Shown here piece after piece: positions 12,680 through 23,738 of a stretch of DNA of 64,000 nucleotides (positions within the stretch are counted from its first letter, which is position 1; every line of letters begins with the position of its first letter). The notes below the pieces were generated by a model. The model worked only from the letters and a program-made list of their open reading frames with translations. It was not told the origin of the DNA and ran no database searches. Location: contig CM060704.1 in NCBI GenBank assembly GCA_030686995.1, positions 110,862,542 to 110,926,541 on the forward strand, given 5' to 3'. A program made the position numbers and the translations under genes. The stretch comes from Artemisia argyi. Its lineage: Eukaryota; Streptophyta; Magnoliopsida; Asterales; Asteraceae.

Positions 12680-13578
12680 CGGGGAGAAGTGAGTGAGTTG
12701 GATTCAAGATTAGGAGCTGCTGGGGTGGGCCTCAAAGTAGATTGAGAGGCAACAAACTTCTCAAATTCATTAAGTTGAGCATAAATTGAGGCCAAGGTGT
12801 TATGTGGGGATAAATGCACATTATCAAAAACAAAACTATTACGAGATCGCCATATAAACCAACAAGTTGTGGCAACAATCGATAGAACCCGAGAGACATC
12901 ATGAGCAGAATAACGATCAATAAAACTTTGAATAAGACCAGATATGTTCATACCTGGTGGAGGAGGCCTCAAGCACAAAGGGGAGCCAAACCAAACAGGA
13001 CGAGTCCAAGCACATTCAAAAAGCAAGTGTTCAATTGATTCAACAGAAATATTACAGATTGGACATGTTGAAGAAGGAGAACAATGTCGTCTGAATAAAT
13101 TCTCCTTTGTGGCAACTGAATTTGAAATGGCCCTCCATAAGAATAATTTGATTTTTGGTTGTACCGGGATATGCCAAATCACCTTCCAAAATTTTGAAGA
13201 CATATGTGAGCTTGACTCACCTGTTGCAACTCGTTGATTCACCAATGTGAGAGCTCGCTTGTAACCAGACTTAACCGTATATCGACCCTTCGAATCAAAG
13301 TGCCACACAAGCTTGTCAGGAGAGTTAGTTTGTGAGATCGGAATTTTTGATATCATTTCAGCTTCCATAGGTGAAATATGTTGACGAAGCATTCTAAGAT
13401 TCCATTTGCCCTCCTGAATAAAATCAATAACGTTGTTATAATTACGAAATGGTCCCAAAGGAGAACGGATGTAAAAATCATCAGTAAAAGGAACCCACTT
13501 TTGTGTCCAGAATGAAATGTTTTGCCCGTTACCAACTTGCCATCTGACACCTTGTAATAACAAATCACGCCCGCGCAA
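12652..13578 (-). pseudogene. LINE ORF2 fragment: zf-RVT region
   Basis: The 308-residue frame begins within WSSLLRGRDLLLQGVRWQVG, which really extends a little upstream to about 13604. It carries the hallmarks of plant LINE ORF2 downstream of RT: GNGQNISFWTQKWVP, WHFDSKGRYTVKSGYK, FWKVIWHIPVQPKIKLFLWR and the zinc-binding CPICNISVESIEHLLFEC. It ends at a stop after PRWIPP because of a frameshift just before the RNase H domain, whose frame overlaps by 28 bp. It is non-functional as an enzyme, since it lacks RT. Confidence 0.85.
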
Positions 13579-13604
13579 TAAACTACTCCAAATTGGAGTA
13601 TAAA

Positions 13605-14324
13605 AAAGGAAAAAGACAATGCTATTTTTCCCTTCTTGTCTAAAGATGCGCTAGTAATTTGGGCTTATTATATTTTTGCCATTTCAATTTGAACTTAATC
13701 CAAAACGTATTATTTTATGTGATACTTGCAACGGCACGACTCGTCGATTTAGACACGTCCAAAAACATCTATATCCATTACTAGTATTATATTGTAAAAG
13801 ACCAGTATGTATTTGGCTAATTTGTATCCGCTAATATTTATCAACCATGTTATTGTGAGTACTAGTTTTCATATAACAATTTAACATTTTTTAAAATGTT
13901 TACATTGGCTGGAAAAACCTGATATCATGCAACCCTTTTAGGTGTTAATTGGCACTTCTAATATTCACAATCACCTGAATATACCACAAAACTTGCATAA
14001 TTAGATTATACTTAATTCCAAATTAGTTCCTTGCTCTAACCCCATATCTATTTTTGAATTTTCAAAGACAGTGAAATTTAAACTTTATTTTTGTATTTGA
14101 TAGTTTTTACTTAGTTAATCGAAAAACATATCTTTCACACGCTTCGTAGTAAAGGCGCGAATGTCAGTTTAGGCATGCCTCAAAATATCTATATCCATTA
14201 TAATTAGTCAAGGACTAACAAATTTAAGGGCCCGTTTGGTTTGTTTGGTTTGTATACGGGTTTAGGATTAAGATTTGGATTTGAATTTATATTATGATTT
14301 TGATTAAGATATTAGACATATCAA
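13605..14324. other. Non-coding spacer
   Basis: AT-rich. Two related ~45-bp stretches occur at 13733-13780 and 14150-14200 and share the core CATCTATATCCATTA or a close variant, each next to a CG-rich segment (CACGACTCGTCG; AAAGGCGCGAATG). These look like decayed transposon ends. No gene seen. Confidence 0.4.
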
Positions 14325-15235
14325 TATCTATACTATCTATAATGGAAAAATGGTCAATCTTGAAAAAATGGTCAATCTTGAAAAGTGGAATTCTTGAAAA
14401 AAATTTATTAAAGGAAATTATGAAATGTAATTAATACTCTTATTAAAACACCTCATTACTTAAAAGTATAATGATTTATTCACATTGTACAACTAATTAA
14501 AAACATATCTACCAAATTAAATACAACCAATTAATACAAATCACGAACCGGGTTGACCCGGGACGCTTCAAACCCGACGGGTTTAACCGGTTTAATTTGA
14601 CCCGTTTTCGACCCTACCTAGCAAGTTGACCCGGTTTAAATCAACCAAATTTTTCGACCAGAACGGTTCAACCGGTTGAACCACCTGGGTCGAACCGGGT
14701 TTCAAAACATTATGTTTAATTCCCAAATCTCCAAACTTTTGTTATTTTTCATTAATAACCTATAAATTTTTTTTTTATGAATAAACTATTTGTTGCCTTT
14801 AAAAAAATGTCATGTTATTAAACGAATTGCAAAAAAATAACATGTCATTTTTTTAAAGGCGATATTGTCTAAAAGAAAGCCTGATTCTAAATCATATATG
14901 TAAAAATTTTTGGGAAATGCCATAAGTCAAATACTACCTGCACTACTCGCTAATCTCATTGGTAAAAAAATGTTGTTGACCATGTTTTTCAAGGATGTGG
15001 TAACACGTGCTTAATCAATACCCATTTCAACAACTTATAATACAACACCCCCTTCTGATTATGTGGAACAACCATTAGTTTCATCTTCTCGATTAGCTAA
15101 AAGAGAACTTTTCACACATCATTTTTATTGTTTTATGTTTTATGTATAAACGTTACATAAAATACTTAACCATAATATCACACCTATAACTATTTGCCGC
15201 TAGAAAATCCGTTGCTATGCACGGGTACTCGTCTA
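14325..15235. mobile_element. Possible non-autonomous Helitron remnant
   Basis: The segment begins near ATATCTATACTATCTATAATG and ends GTTGCTATGCACGGGTACTC. Both styles are common at the ends of plant Helitrons, but the expected CTRR terminus reads CTAT and no clear 3' hairpin was confirmed. It contains the second AACCGG-rich block. No coding region. Tentative. Confidence 0.25.
14535..14712. repeat. AACCGG/GGTTCAA-rich block, copy 2
   Basis: It has many overlapping AACCGG, GACCCGG and GGTTCAACCGG words and ends GTTTCAAAACATTAT, like 11123-11260. Direct orientation relative to copy 1. Confidence 0.4.
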
Positions 15236-16058
15236 TTCAAGAAAATGTCTCAATCAAATAACTATGAATTCATGTTCCACCTAAACCAGTGGGACATGTT
15301 TATTAATTTGACATTCTAGAGTTTGAACATTCATAGTAATTTGCAAATGTAAAAGCAATGACACATTACTAGTTTTCTTTTAAGAATTTAATATTTAAAA
15401 TTTTTTTTGAATCATATATTTTTATTTATTAAAAAATAAATAATTTAATCTTTGTTTTGTTTGATTTATGATGTTTAATTATAGTTTTTTATTATTAAAG
15501 ATAATTATTTAAAAATTTTAATCCTATTATATATTAATTGCATCTTATCTATATTTTTTGTATTTATCTTTAATTGCATCTTATCTACTATTTTTTGTAT
15601 TTATCTTCTACTTATGTTATGGATAAATATAAAATGTTACCTAATAAGAAAATAATCTTTTTTTTAAATACAATTATTACTAAATAAGGTATGAATACAT
15701 TTTTTTGAAATGAAAAATTTGTTTTATTATATAAAAATAAATTGACAAAGAGCATTTTTACATATGATGTTTTGTTTTGGTCGTCATCTCTCCTCACCAT
15801 GTAGTTTGTGCCTTTGCATTAGTTATAGAGTGATCATCACCAATCTTTTTCTTTATACACAAACGTTATATTTCATATATAACGAGCCAAATAGCCTGCG
15901 CGATGCTACGGTGTCATATTTTATTTGCTACACTTGTGTTTTAACTGTATATATGTATGTATTTTTTTTTTCTTGGTTAACTTTAAAATATATAGTCATT
16001 TTTTTGTTCTTTTTGGTCAAAGAAATTGTTCTATGAATGTAGTCAAAAATTAAAAAAA

Positions 16059-16091
<33 letters not shown>

Positions 16092-16098
16092 CAAATAA
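15236..16098. other. AT-rich non-coding stretch with poly(A) tract
   Basis: No convincing gene. 15890-15925 carries CCTGCGCGATGCTACGGTG, a GC-rich word of the type found near plant transposon ends. 16051-16089 is an almost pure A tract beside exon E of the minus-strand gene. Confidence 0.4.
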
Positions 16099-16201
16099 GG
16101 TTTTGTTGCATTAAGTAATGTACTCGTGTGTTCCCAAGTACCCTTCTGTATGCCATGTGAGTATCTAGTAGGAGTAGTGTCGAAGGTGTCAATGTGGTTT
16201 C
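16099..16201 (-). pseudogene. Exon E of the split minus-strand gene (3' limit unclear)
   Basis: Acceptor AATTATAG at 16202. Joined to the last base of exon D it reads G-NHIDTFDTTPTRYSHGIQ and on to LLNATK. The end is not defined; an A/T tract follows at 16051-16089. GGGTACTT inside could also serve as a donor. Confidence 0.4.
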
Positions 16202-16297
16202 CTATAATTTGTTGAAAATTGATGAATGATTAGGCAATTTAAAAATTAAAATAAGTAAACGTGTAAGTGGAGTTTCATGTAAAATTTAAATATTTAC

Positions 16298-16450
16298 CTT
16301 GAGAACTTGAAGTGCCTGCCATATTGTCGATAATTGCAGGAATCGCCGCTCTATTTTGCGGAATGCGACCCTCATTTGATTGGCTTGTTAAATTGGGCGT
16401 TGTAGCTTGCAGAAGAAAGTTGTCATTTGGTTGCCTCGCTGAAGTACAAC
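16298..16450 (-). pseudogene. Exon D of the split minus-strand gene
   Basis: Acceptor TTCTCCAG at 16451 and donor CAAG|GTAAAT at 16298/16297; 153 nt. It reads CTSARQPNDNFLLQATTP on to IDNMAGTSSSQ in the one frame compatible with exon C. The other two frames contain stops. Confidence 0.55.
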
Positions 16451-16497
16451 CTGGAGAATTTGAAAAGTAAGTTTATTGGTATATCACCTGTGAATTA

Positions 16498-16770
16498 CTA
16501 CCTCCGTCCCATATTTATAGTCTATCTTTCCTTTTTCGGTTGTTCCAAATTAATTGTCCACTTCCATAAATAGATAAGGAATATAAATCAACTTTACCAT
16601 ATTACCCTCATTTGTGGTTATTATTACAAACTTTAAAGAAGTTGGAAATTAATTAGTTAAGGGTAAAACTGTCTTTATGAAAAAAGTAAGAGAGAGAAAG
16701 CTGTAAAGATGATGTTTTTCTAAAACTGTGTGTTTTTTGTCTGTGGACAATAATTTTGGGACGGAGGTAG
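16498..16770. mobile_element. Stowaway-like MITE (Tc1/mariner type)
   Basis: A 273-bp element with a 14-bp perfect terminal inverted repeat, CTACCTCCGTCCCA, matching the plant Stowaway/mariner consensus CTCCCTCCGTCCC closely. It is flanked by a TA duplication (16496-16497 and 16771-16772). No coding capacity; mobilised in trans by a mariner-like transposase. It lies within the C-D intron of the minus-strand gene, leaving about 80 nt of original intron. Confidence 0.9.
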
Positions 16771-16804
16771 TATAAAAGGTGAAATAAGTTTTCATAAAAC
16801 AAAC

Positions 16805-16918
16805 TTAACATCAATTTTTTGGCAACCTCTGGTGTAGCATGATTTTGAAAGTACCATACATTGTTTTCCCCATAAGGAGCTGTGAACGCATCTTCTGTAT
16901 TTGTTGAGGTGCGATCGC
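16805..16918 (-). pseudogene. Exon C of the split minus-strand gene
   Basis: Acceptor TCCTTTGTAG|GC at 16919/16918. With the leftover base of exon B it reads S-DRTSTNTEDAFTAPYG and on to ATPEVAKKLML. A donor AA|GTTTGT at 16805/16804 gives 114 nt and keeps phase 1 into exon D. The exact donor is uncertain; GAT|GTTAAG four bases earlier would break the frame. Confidence 0.5.
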
Positions 16919-16975
16919 CTACAAAGGAGACTAAAAATACAAAGTCTACAAAGGCTAGAAAGCCACTCACCATAT

Positions 16976-17566
16976 GACAAGTGTCCACCACCCACTCCCT
17001 CCCTTTTTTCTTTCTAAATTCGCTTAGGGGGCATTTTGGTCATTTTAACCGATTTCTTTATTCCACCCTAAAACTTCAAACGCAAATATCTTTCAAACGA
17101 CAAACTTTTACGAAAAACCGATTTCACCATAATTTTTAAAATTTAATCCTCTTTAATTTGGTATAAATCTTATTAAATATTTCAAACTTTTTTTTTTTTA
17201 CATATAAAGTGGGTCTTGATTTTCTTGATTTTTTTGTCATTTTCGGCCCTATTTTTTACCCTCATAAATGTCGAATCGTTAAAAACTTAAAACATGAAAG
17301 TTATAGGTTTTTGTTCACTCTTTACACAGGTTTTTGAATCACTCAAATTCGATCTCATATGAGTAAGATAACACACGTTAAAGATGGTGTTTAACTCATA
17401 TTTGTTGCACACAATGTGCTTGATGAAATGTCTAGCTTATATATTTTGTGTTAAAATTGAGCTAAATGCACTAATTTTTGTTTCTCAATGCATTATTAAT
17501 CATTTTATTAATGTAAGACTCAAAAAGTAAAGTTTTTTAATCATTATATTTTTAAAATATACATTT

Positions 17567-17569
<3 letters not shown>
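16976..17569. repeat. Left arm of a long foldback (inverted-repeat) element
   Basis: About 590 bp that match 41603-42186 in inverted orientation with modest divergence. Shared landmarks include GACAAGTGTCC (against GACACGTGTCC), the AAACGACAAACTTTTA block, the ACTCATATTTGTTGCACACA block and ATATACATTTAG at the inner end. Before later insertions the two arms were only about 110 bp apart. Confidence 0.75.

Positions 17570-17613
<44 letters not shown>
17570..17613. repeat. Poly(A) tract
   Basis: 44 uninterrupted A residues at the left edge of the retroposon-like segment, directly after a 12-bp probable target duplication. Confidence 0.9.
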
Positions 17614-17616
<3 letters not shown>

Positions 17617-18740
17617 AAGTCTCTCTCTCCAAAGGAGAAATCCGGCCGCCATCTGCTATGCCTTTTCCGATCATAAATCATCTCCCATGCTACGTCCTCT
17701 CTACCTTTTAATCTCTCTAGGTTCTTGGGTATGCAATACGTGTTTTGGGGATGTGTTTTATCTCAGATGGTGGCTGGTTATCATGTTTATTCAATCGGAT
17801 TTCTTCTTTTTCATTATCAATTCCTTCTTGGCGCTTTCGAAAACCCTAACTAATCTTTTTTTTTTAATTCATTCGTTTCTACAATAGTCGATCATTCTCT
17901 TGGTCGGTTGTGTTGATTCGAATACTGTTCTTAGGGTTTCGGATTTCGGATTTGGTTCTTTGTTGATGTATTATTAAACCGCCATTAGGGTTTCCTAAAT
18001 CGATCTAATCAATGGATTATATAAGTCGGTTTTGACTTATTAATTAAAGATCGATTTCTGATGTTCCTCTTATTTTATTGAGGATTGTGTTTCTGGTTGG
18101 ATTTGTCCTTAACGTTTATAAAACCTTTTTGGTTTTTACATTCGATGGGTTATGACGCTTGATGGCTGAAAGGAACCCTAATTTTTTTAGGGTTTTGTTC
18201 ATTATTTTTGTTGGAAGTATATCCTTTTTAGGGTATTGATTGTGTACTGGTATGTTCTTCCTGTAATGGTTTATATTGATATGGGGTTTGGAGAGATGAT
18301 ATGCTTGATGTTTTTGTACTGGTCGGTTTTGCATCATGATTACAGTCGATTATCTATTTGATGTTTCTAAACTGATTGTCGATGTGTGTTAAGGTTTCTC
18401 TAAAACCTTATTTGGTCGTTAACAAGGGTGACTCTTGGTGGTTGCAATGGCATTGGTCTGATTATCACGTCTGGTCGATTTGGTTTTCATGATGAATGGT
18501 AGGAGTTATTAAACCCTTGGTTTGTTTTGATCTGCTCGGTATCACACTCATTGATGCTGCTTCTTGCGCTATTGGTTTTTGCTTTGTGTGGATCATTATT
18601 GTGGTTATTGTGCGTCTGGTTTTGCTCGTATATACTGACAGTTTCCTCCAAGTGATTACACGCTTATAAAGGGCTGGTGTGCGATTGATGTTACTAATTG
18701 TAGTCTTTGTGTGATCATGGGAGGTGTGGTAGCATTGTGA

Positions 18741-19173
18741 CTTGATCATTGGTTGTCTTCAAGTGTTTCACTCGGATTGGTAGGAAGACGGGTTCAAGTT
18801 ATTATATGCTGGACTGAATTGAAGTCAAAGCGTGTTCATCATCGATGCTACTGGTTTCTATTGTGTTATTTTATGGCAGATTTTGCAACCAACGGTTTGC
18901 ATTCTAATCTTGGTTGCATTTGGCAGCTTGTGGGTTCTCAAAATCTTGTCATACTGTTCGTTGTCATTGTAACTTGTTCATTGGTTGTCTTCATGTGTTT
19001 CACTCGGATTGGTTGGAAGATTGGTTCAAGTTATTATATGCTGGAAGATTGGTCATTCTCGACCTGTTTTGTCGGTTAGCATTTGATATGGTAATTTGTA
19101 TTGACTTGAGCATGGTAGTCTTCTTGTGTGTCACTCGGATTTGTTGGAAGATTGGTTCATGCTCGGATATGCT
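18741..19173 (+). repeat. Three degenerate tandem units
   Basis: Units at about 18741-18812, 18971-19045 and 19103-19173 share TTTCACTCGGATTGG-like and GGTTCAAGTTATTATATGCT-like words. Spacing is uneven (230 and 132 bp), so this is an old internal duplication. Confidence 0.6.
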
Positions 19174-19265
19174 GGAGGTTGGGTCGCGTAGACCATGTTT
19201 ATGCTTCAACTTTATTTGCTACGGAAGTCACTCTTATTAGGTTATTAGATTATGCTTTGCATAAT

Positions 19266-22200
19266 TGATTGACGCTAAACCACCAACTTAAATTGACCAA
19301 GGAATGGTCAACAAAGTCAAATAGCCTAGATCAATGCTCCGGGTAATATAAGGTATCACTAGGTCGTTAAGTCCCGTTGAAGTATGAATTGTAACTTTAG
19401 CGTATTAGTGATCGGGTAATTATTCACAGAAAAGGGTTGTAATATGAATTATTTGGAAATTATTAACAAATATAGCTTAGGAAAGCTACGTGATTGATTA
19501 CGGGAATTGAGATTGCAACGATTTGAGCTAAAACCTAAAAACGTACGTTTTGATTAAAAACGCACACAGACGAACAAATTGAAAAGTACAACTGATTGGA
19601 CTGGAAAGGTTACAAGTGTAAAATTATTATTTTTACAATCCTATTAATTAAAGAAAATTTTAAGAAAATTAAAAACTATTTTTACACTATTTAATTATTT
19701 ATTATTAATTAATTACTAATTATCTATTAATTACTTAATTAAACTAATTAGAATTATTAAAAATACTAAAAAGACTTAGAAAATTAAGAAAATTTTTACA
19801 AATCTAATTAACCATCATGGGAATCCTAAAAAATTATAAAAAGTTTATTTTATGTATTTTTAAACTAATTAACTAATTATTAATCTAATTACTTATTAAT
19901 TTCTAATTAAACTAATTATATTATAAAAAATAGAAAATGAGTAATATAAATTCTAGAAAAATTTGTAAAAATGTTTTAACTTAAATAAAAGCTAGAAAAA
20001 TTATAAAAACTAGGTTATACTTTATAAAATCTAATTATGCTATTTAATTACTTAATATTAATTAAAACTAAATTAAACTAAAATTAATTATAAAAACCAC
20101 TAAAAGACAAAATAAAAATCTGGAAAAATTTCTAAAATTACTTTAACCTAAAATAGAATTTCTAAAAATATAAAAATGATATATTACTTATAAATAGGCT
20201 AAAAAGAAAATTAAAATTGATAAATCCTATTAAATAGAAGCTATCACTAATATTAAAGTTGATTTTTTTGGTTTTTTGTTTTTCCAAACTGATTAAATAC
20301 TAAAAACAAAAACTTTTAATAAAAACACTTTTACTATAACCCAAGAAATAAGCACTTAAAGTGCTTATTGATCCCACAGTTGACTTTTGTTGACTGTGGA
20401 AGGTATTTAGCTCAAATGAAGGAAAGTGGGGTCCACAATGACTAATTTTTGTTCCTCTGAGTTTAATGAACTAGAATAAGCAAGTTTCAGCCAAACAAGA
20501 AGCTTCAATAAGCTACAATAATCAAATAAGCAATTTGCTTATTTCAATCTGAGACAGTTTTTGGGACAGATTTTAGAAGCCAATCTAGGTGGGGCCCAGT
20601 GGTCTAAGGGTCAAACAAAGGGTCAAATAGTCAATCCTGGTAGGAGGGGGGTTTAGGGAACCTAACTAGAGGGTGTGGGTCCCACTGAGTCAACCACAAA
20701 ACACCACCAAATGTGGGTGAGTGGTTTGGGTCTGCTGAGACAGGGGACTGAGTTGCCCTGCAGCTCAGTTCCAAGGGTATTTTAGTCCAGATAAAAAATT
20801 CACAAAAATGCAAACTTTGTAGAAATCTCAAGTTCAACTGGTAAAGTATACACACAAGAAATTTCAGACCTCAACTCACAACACAAAATTCAGAAGAAAT
20901 CATGCTATTTTGATGAAAACCTGAAATGGCAAATTTGACTTTTGTACAAAAACTTGCACAGTTGACTTTCTTGAACTTTGTTTGCTCTAAACTAATCTAA
21001 TATGTTATAATGAGCTGTTATGAGACCAAATTAAGGTTGATGCATCAATTTTAAACCAAATGGGTGAAAATGAGGTACCAACAGATCCACAGTGGACTGT
21101 TATGGATTTCACAATGAGATTTTGACTTTTGTGTGTTTTAGTACCAAATTACTTGTTTCCCTGAGCCTTATTCTACCCAAACAATGAACTGAGATACAAA
21201 ATGGCACAAATGAACAAGTAGAACAGTGTGAATAACCTACAACCAAACACTCCTCTAAAAGCAGTTTAAGATGAAAACTTGATTCAGACAAACAATAAAC
21301 ACAACCAATTGCTTACAACTAATCTAGTTACTATTATTTAACTAAAGTAAACACAAATTAACTGCTGGAACTACTTATACTAAAAAGATGAAGATTTTTT
21401 GAGCTTACAAAGCTATCCAAGCTTGGCAGAACAAGAACCACAAGATCCACACCAATCCTAATGACCTCCCATGAGATCCCTAACCCACTGCCATCCAAAA
21501 AATCACCAAGATTCCAAGCTGCTTCACCCTTTTTCCACTTTTTAATTTATTTTTATTTTTCTTACATTTTTGATACTATTTTCTTAATCTGAGTCACTGG
21601 ATGTTGTAGAAGCTTGTAAGGTTTCTAAAAACTTTTTATGTGAGCTATTAAGAGTTTTCAAACTGCTTTTTGATACTACAAAGCTTAATAATGAGAATCA
21701 AATATTTGGTAGAACTTTGAATTTTGAGAAACAAGCAAAGAACTTAAACTGAACTTTTCATTAATTTAAAAACAGATTACAAGTGCTAAATAAACTATTA
21801 CAATATTAAAAACTAAAATTACACACCAAAAAGCTTCTATGAGCTTAACTATATATATCGAGCTAAAAAACTAAGACCAAGCCTTCCACATGGGTTCCTG
21901 GTCCACAATGAGAGTTCCCATGGATTTCTTGATGACCTTTGACCAAATCCCAAGCGTCCAATTGCATTATAATCATTCCTAGCCTTTGATTAGGTTTTCC
22001 CGCCAAAAACAATTCGGGGTAAAATTAGTGGTTCTGGTAGAGCATTAAATGGAGTGGTGGTGGGGGTTGGTTAGTTTGGTGAGGAGCATTTATTGTGGGG
22101 GGCTATGGGTGAAAAGGTGAGGAGGAGGGGGGGACATGGAGCCTGGTTTTGCACGGCATGGTTGGGGAAGAAAGAGGTCAAAGGTCTTTTGACCTTGTTT

Positions 22201-22844
22201 GACCATTTGACCCAGGGTTTTATTAATATGGGGTTGGGCTGGACTGGGCTTAGGGGTTTCATGGACCAGGGGTGGGAAATGGATTGGGTTTGGTTTTTGG
22301 TTTGTAACAAAATAAAAGGGTCCGGTTGGTAACTATTGGTGCATAAGGACCATTTTTGTAATTTTGGAAAAGATGAGGGGCTGAAATGGTAATTTCTCCA
22401 AAGTAACCATAAGGACCAATGTTGCCAATACCAATAATACAAGGACCAAATTTGCCAATTTTCCATTTTTCAAAATTTCAAAACTTCCCAGGGACTTATT
22501 TTGCCATTTTTGGATTTTCAGGGACTAAACTTGTAATTTTTTTGAAAAACTTGTGACCCAAGTGTAATATTTAGTGATTTTTGACTTTTAAAACCTTGGG
22601 TTGACTTTTCGTTTCAAAATAAATGCATAGGGACTAAAGTTGACAAGTTTTGAAACTTGGGAGACTGAAACTGCCAATACTGCAAACTTTGTACGTTTTT
22701 TCTTTGTTTTTGCACATTTTGCTTTTAAAACACATAAAACACAATCCCTGGGATAATTTAAGTATTTTGATATCTTTTTGATTGTTTTTGTGCGTTTTGG
22801 CAGTTTAAATATATCAAAAACGATGAGTGTTTGAGCACTCATCA
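19266..22844 (-). repeat. 3' LTR of the minus-strand Athila
   Basis: 3,579 bp, minus-strand ends TGATGAGTGC...CAATCA. Nearly identical to 37602-41181. ORFs inside (for example a 131-codon frame at 22071-22466) arise from the repeated GGACC-type LTR motif and are not credible genes. Confidence 0.95.
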
Positions 22845-23738
22845 TTCCCCCACACTGAACTATTGCTAGTCCCTAGCAATCTTTTTAGAAAACTTGATGG
22901 ATTTTAAACTCTTTACCAAAAGCCATCACTTCTGGAGTAGCCAGGTGTAAGAACTGTGGCACACCTGATAACCGTGTGATTTTGAGCAAACCACCAGCTT
23001 TCAACGGATTTGTTAAGTCTTTACCAAGAGCCGTTTGCTCCTGGACTAGCCAGCATCTTGATGGACCTAGTCAACATCTTGGTGAGCTGATTACCAATTA
23101 TGGATTTTCCCCGGCCTTTACCACAAGCCATAATCTTGCGGGCTAGCCAACTCATTAGCTTTTGAGGATAATGGGGAGTTGAGGAACCATACAATTTTGG
23201 GCAAATTGCAAGCCGTAAACGGATTTGATTTATCTTTACCAAGAGCCGTTTGCTCCTGGATTAGCCAATCCCTTTGTCGGTTAGACCTGGCGGACTGATT
23301 ACCACAAAAATTTTGAAATAAAGTGAAAAAAATTTTGAAATTTTTGGCCAAAAACGGGGAGTTGAAAGATATTTTGATAAAATTCGTTAGAATTCCCCCC
23401 CCCCCCCCCCCCCACACACTTAGAAATGAATATTGTCCTCAATATTCAAAGTCCCGGCTATTATGCCGAAGCTATGAACGTGAAAAGCCAAGATTCGAAT
23501 CTAACTGCGGAAATACCAATTTTCACTTTATTTCTATATATATACAACTTTTTTTTTCTTTTTTTTTTTCTTTTTTTTCTGAACTTATATACATATATAC
23601 ATTTTTTCAAACAGTGGGGGGTTGGCCATTCTCCCACACTAGGTGGTAGAAAGTAGAAAGAATCAGAGATACGGGTGAAAACCCGTATTGTTGCTAATTT
23701 TTGTTCATCGAGTCGCTAGCTTGACTCGATCCCCGAAT
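22845..23738 (-). other. Athila 3' non-coding region with repeats and PPT
   Basis: Read on the minus strand it holds three AGTGTGGGGG-type polypurine motifs (near 23630, at 23395-23420 and at 22845-22857, the last being the true PPT next to the LTR). It has a degenerate tandem array of TTGGCTAGTCCAGGAGCAAA-type units (about 22900-23290) and two stem-loops (23428-23447 and 22862-22880). It matches the corresponding region of the second Athila (59326-60196). Confidence 0.8.
23395..23413. repeat. C19/G19 homopolymer
   Basis: Nineteen C on the plus strand, i.e. a G run on the element's coding strand. It sits where the sister element has AAGTGTGGGGGAAATTC, so it is an expansion of a PPT-like G run. 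Confidence 0.9.

Larger units (their letters stand above)
12130..13604 (-). mobile_element. 5'-truncated LINE (L1-like, with RNase H)
   Basis: A long T tract (about 12130-12174) on the plus strand is the poly(A) tail of a minus-strand retroposon. Reading leftward from about 13604 the protein shows the C-terminal part of a plant LINE ORF2: a zf-RVT region, then an RNase H domain. The endonuclease and reverse transcriptase are absent, so this is a typical 5'-truncated insertion. The frame is broken by one shift between zf-RVT and RNase H. No convincing target-site duplication was found. Confidence 0.85.
17570..19265 (+). mobile_element. Retroposon-like segment, left part (continues at 41187-41490)
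   Basis: This segment and 41187-41490 were contiguous before the Athila insertion. TATACATTTAGT (17558-17569) and TATATATTTAGT (41491-41502) flank the pair, an 11/12 match that fits a target-site duplication. The right end is ATTACTCCCCTTTACCC then AAAAAAA, resembling plant LINE tails. The body begins with a pyrimidine-rich leader (CCTAAGTCTCTCTCTCC) and has no ORF I can assign. A degenerate tandem repeat lies at 18741-19173. It may be a non-autonomous LINE derivative or a retroposed transcript. Confidence 0.45.

Noticed and set aside
12130..13620. Target-site duplication for the LINE
   Set aside because: Flanks before 12130 and after 13604 share no convincing 7-bp or longer word.
14226..14262. 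GGGCCCGTTTGGTTTGTTTGG as a possible hAT-type transposon end
   Set aside because: No matching inverted end or 8-bp target duplication was found nearby.
18741..19173. CRISPR-like array
   Set aside because: Units are degenerate and unevenly spaced in plant DNA; an ordinary old tandem duplication.
22071..22466. 131-codon minus-strand ORF, repeated at 40408-40803
   Set aside because: It lies in both LTR copies and reflects the tandem GGACC/TTGCCAA motif; no domain and no start context.
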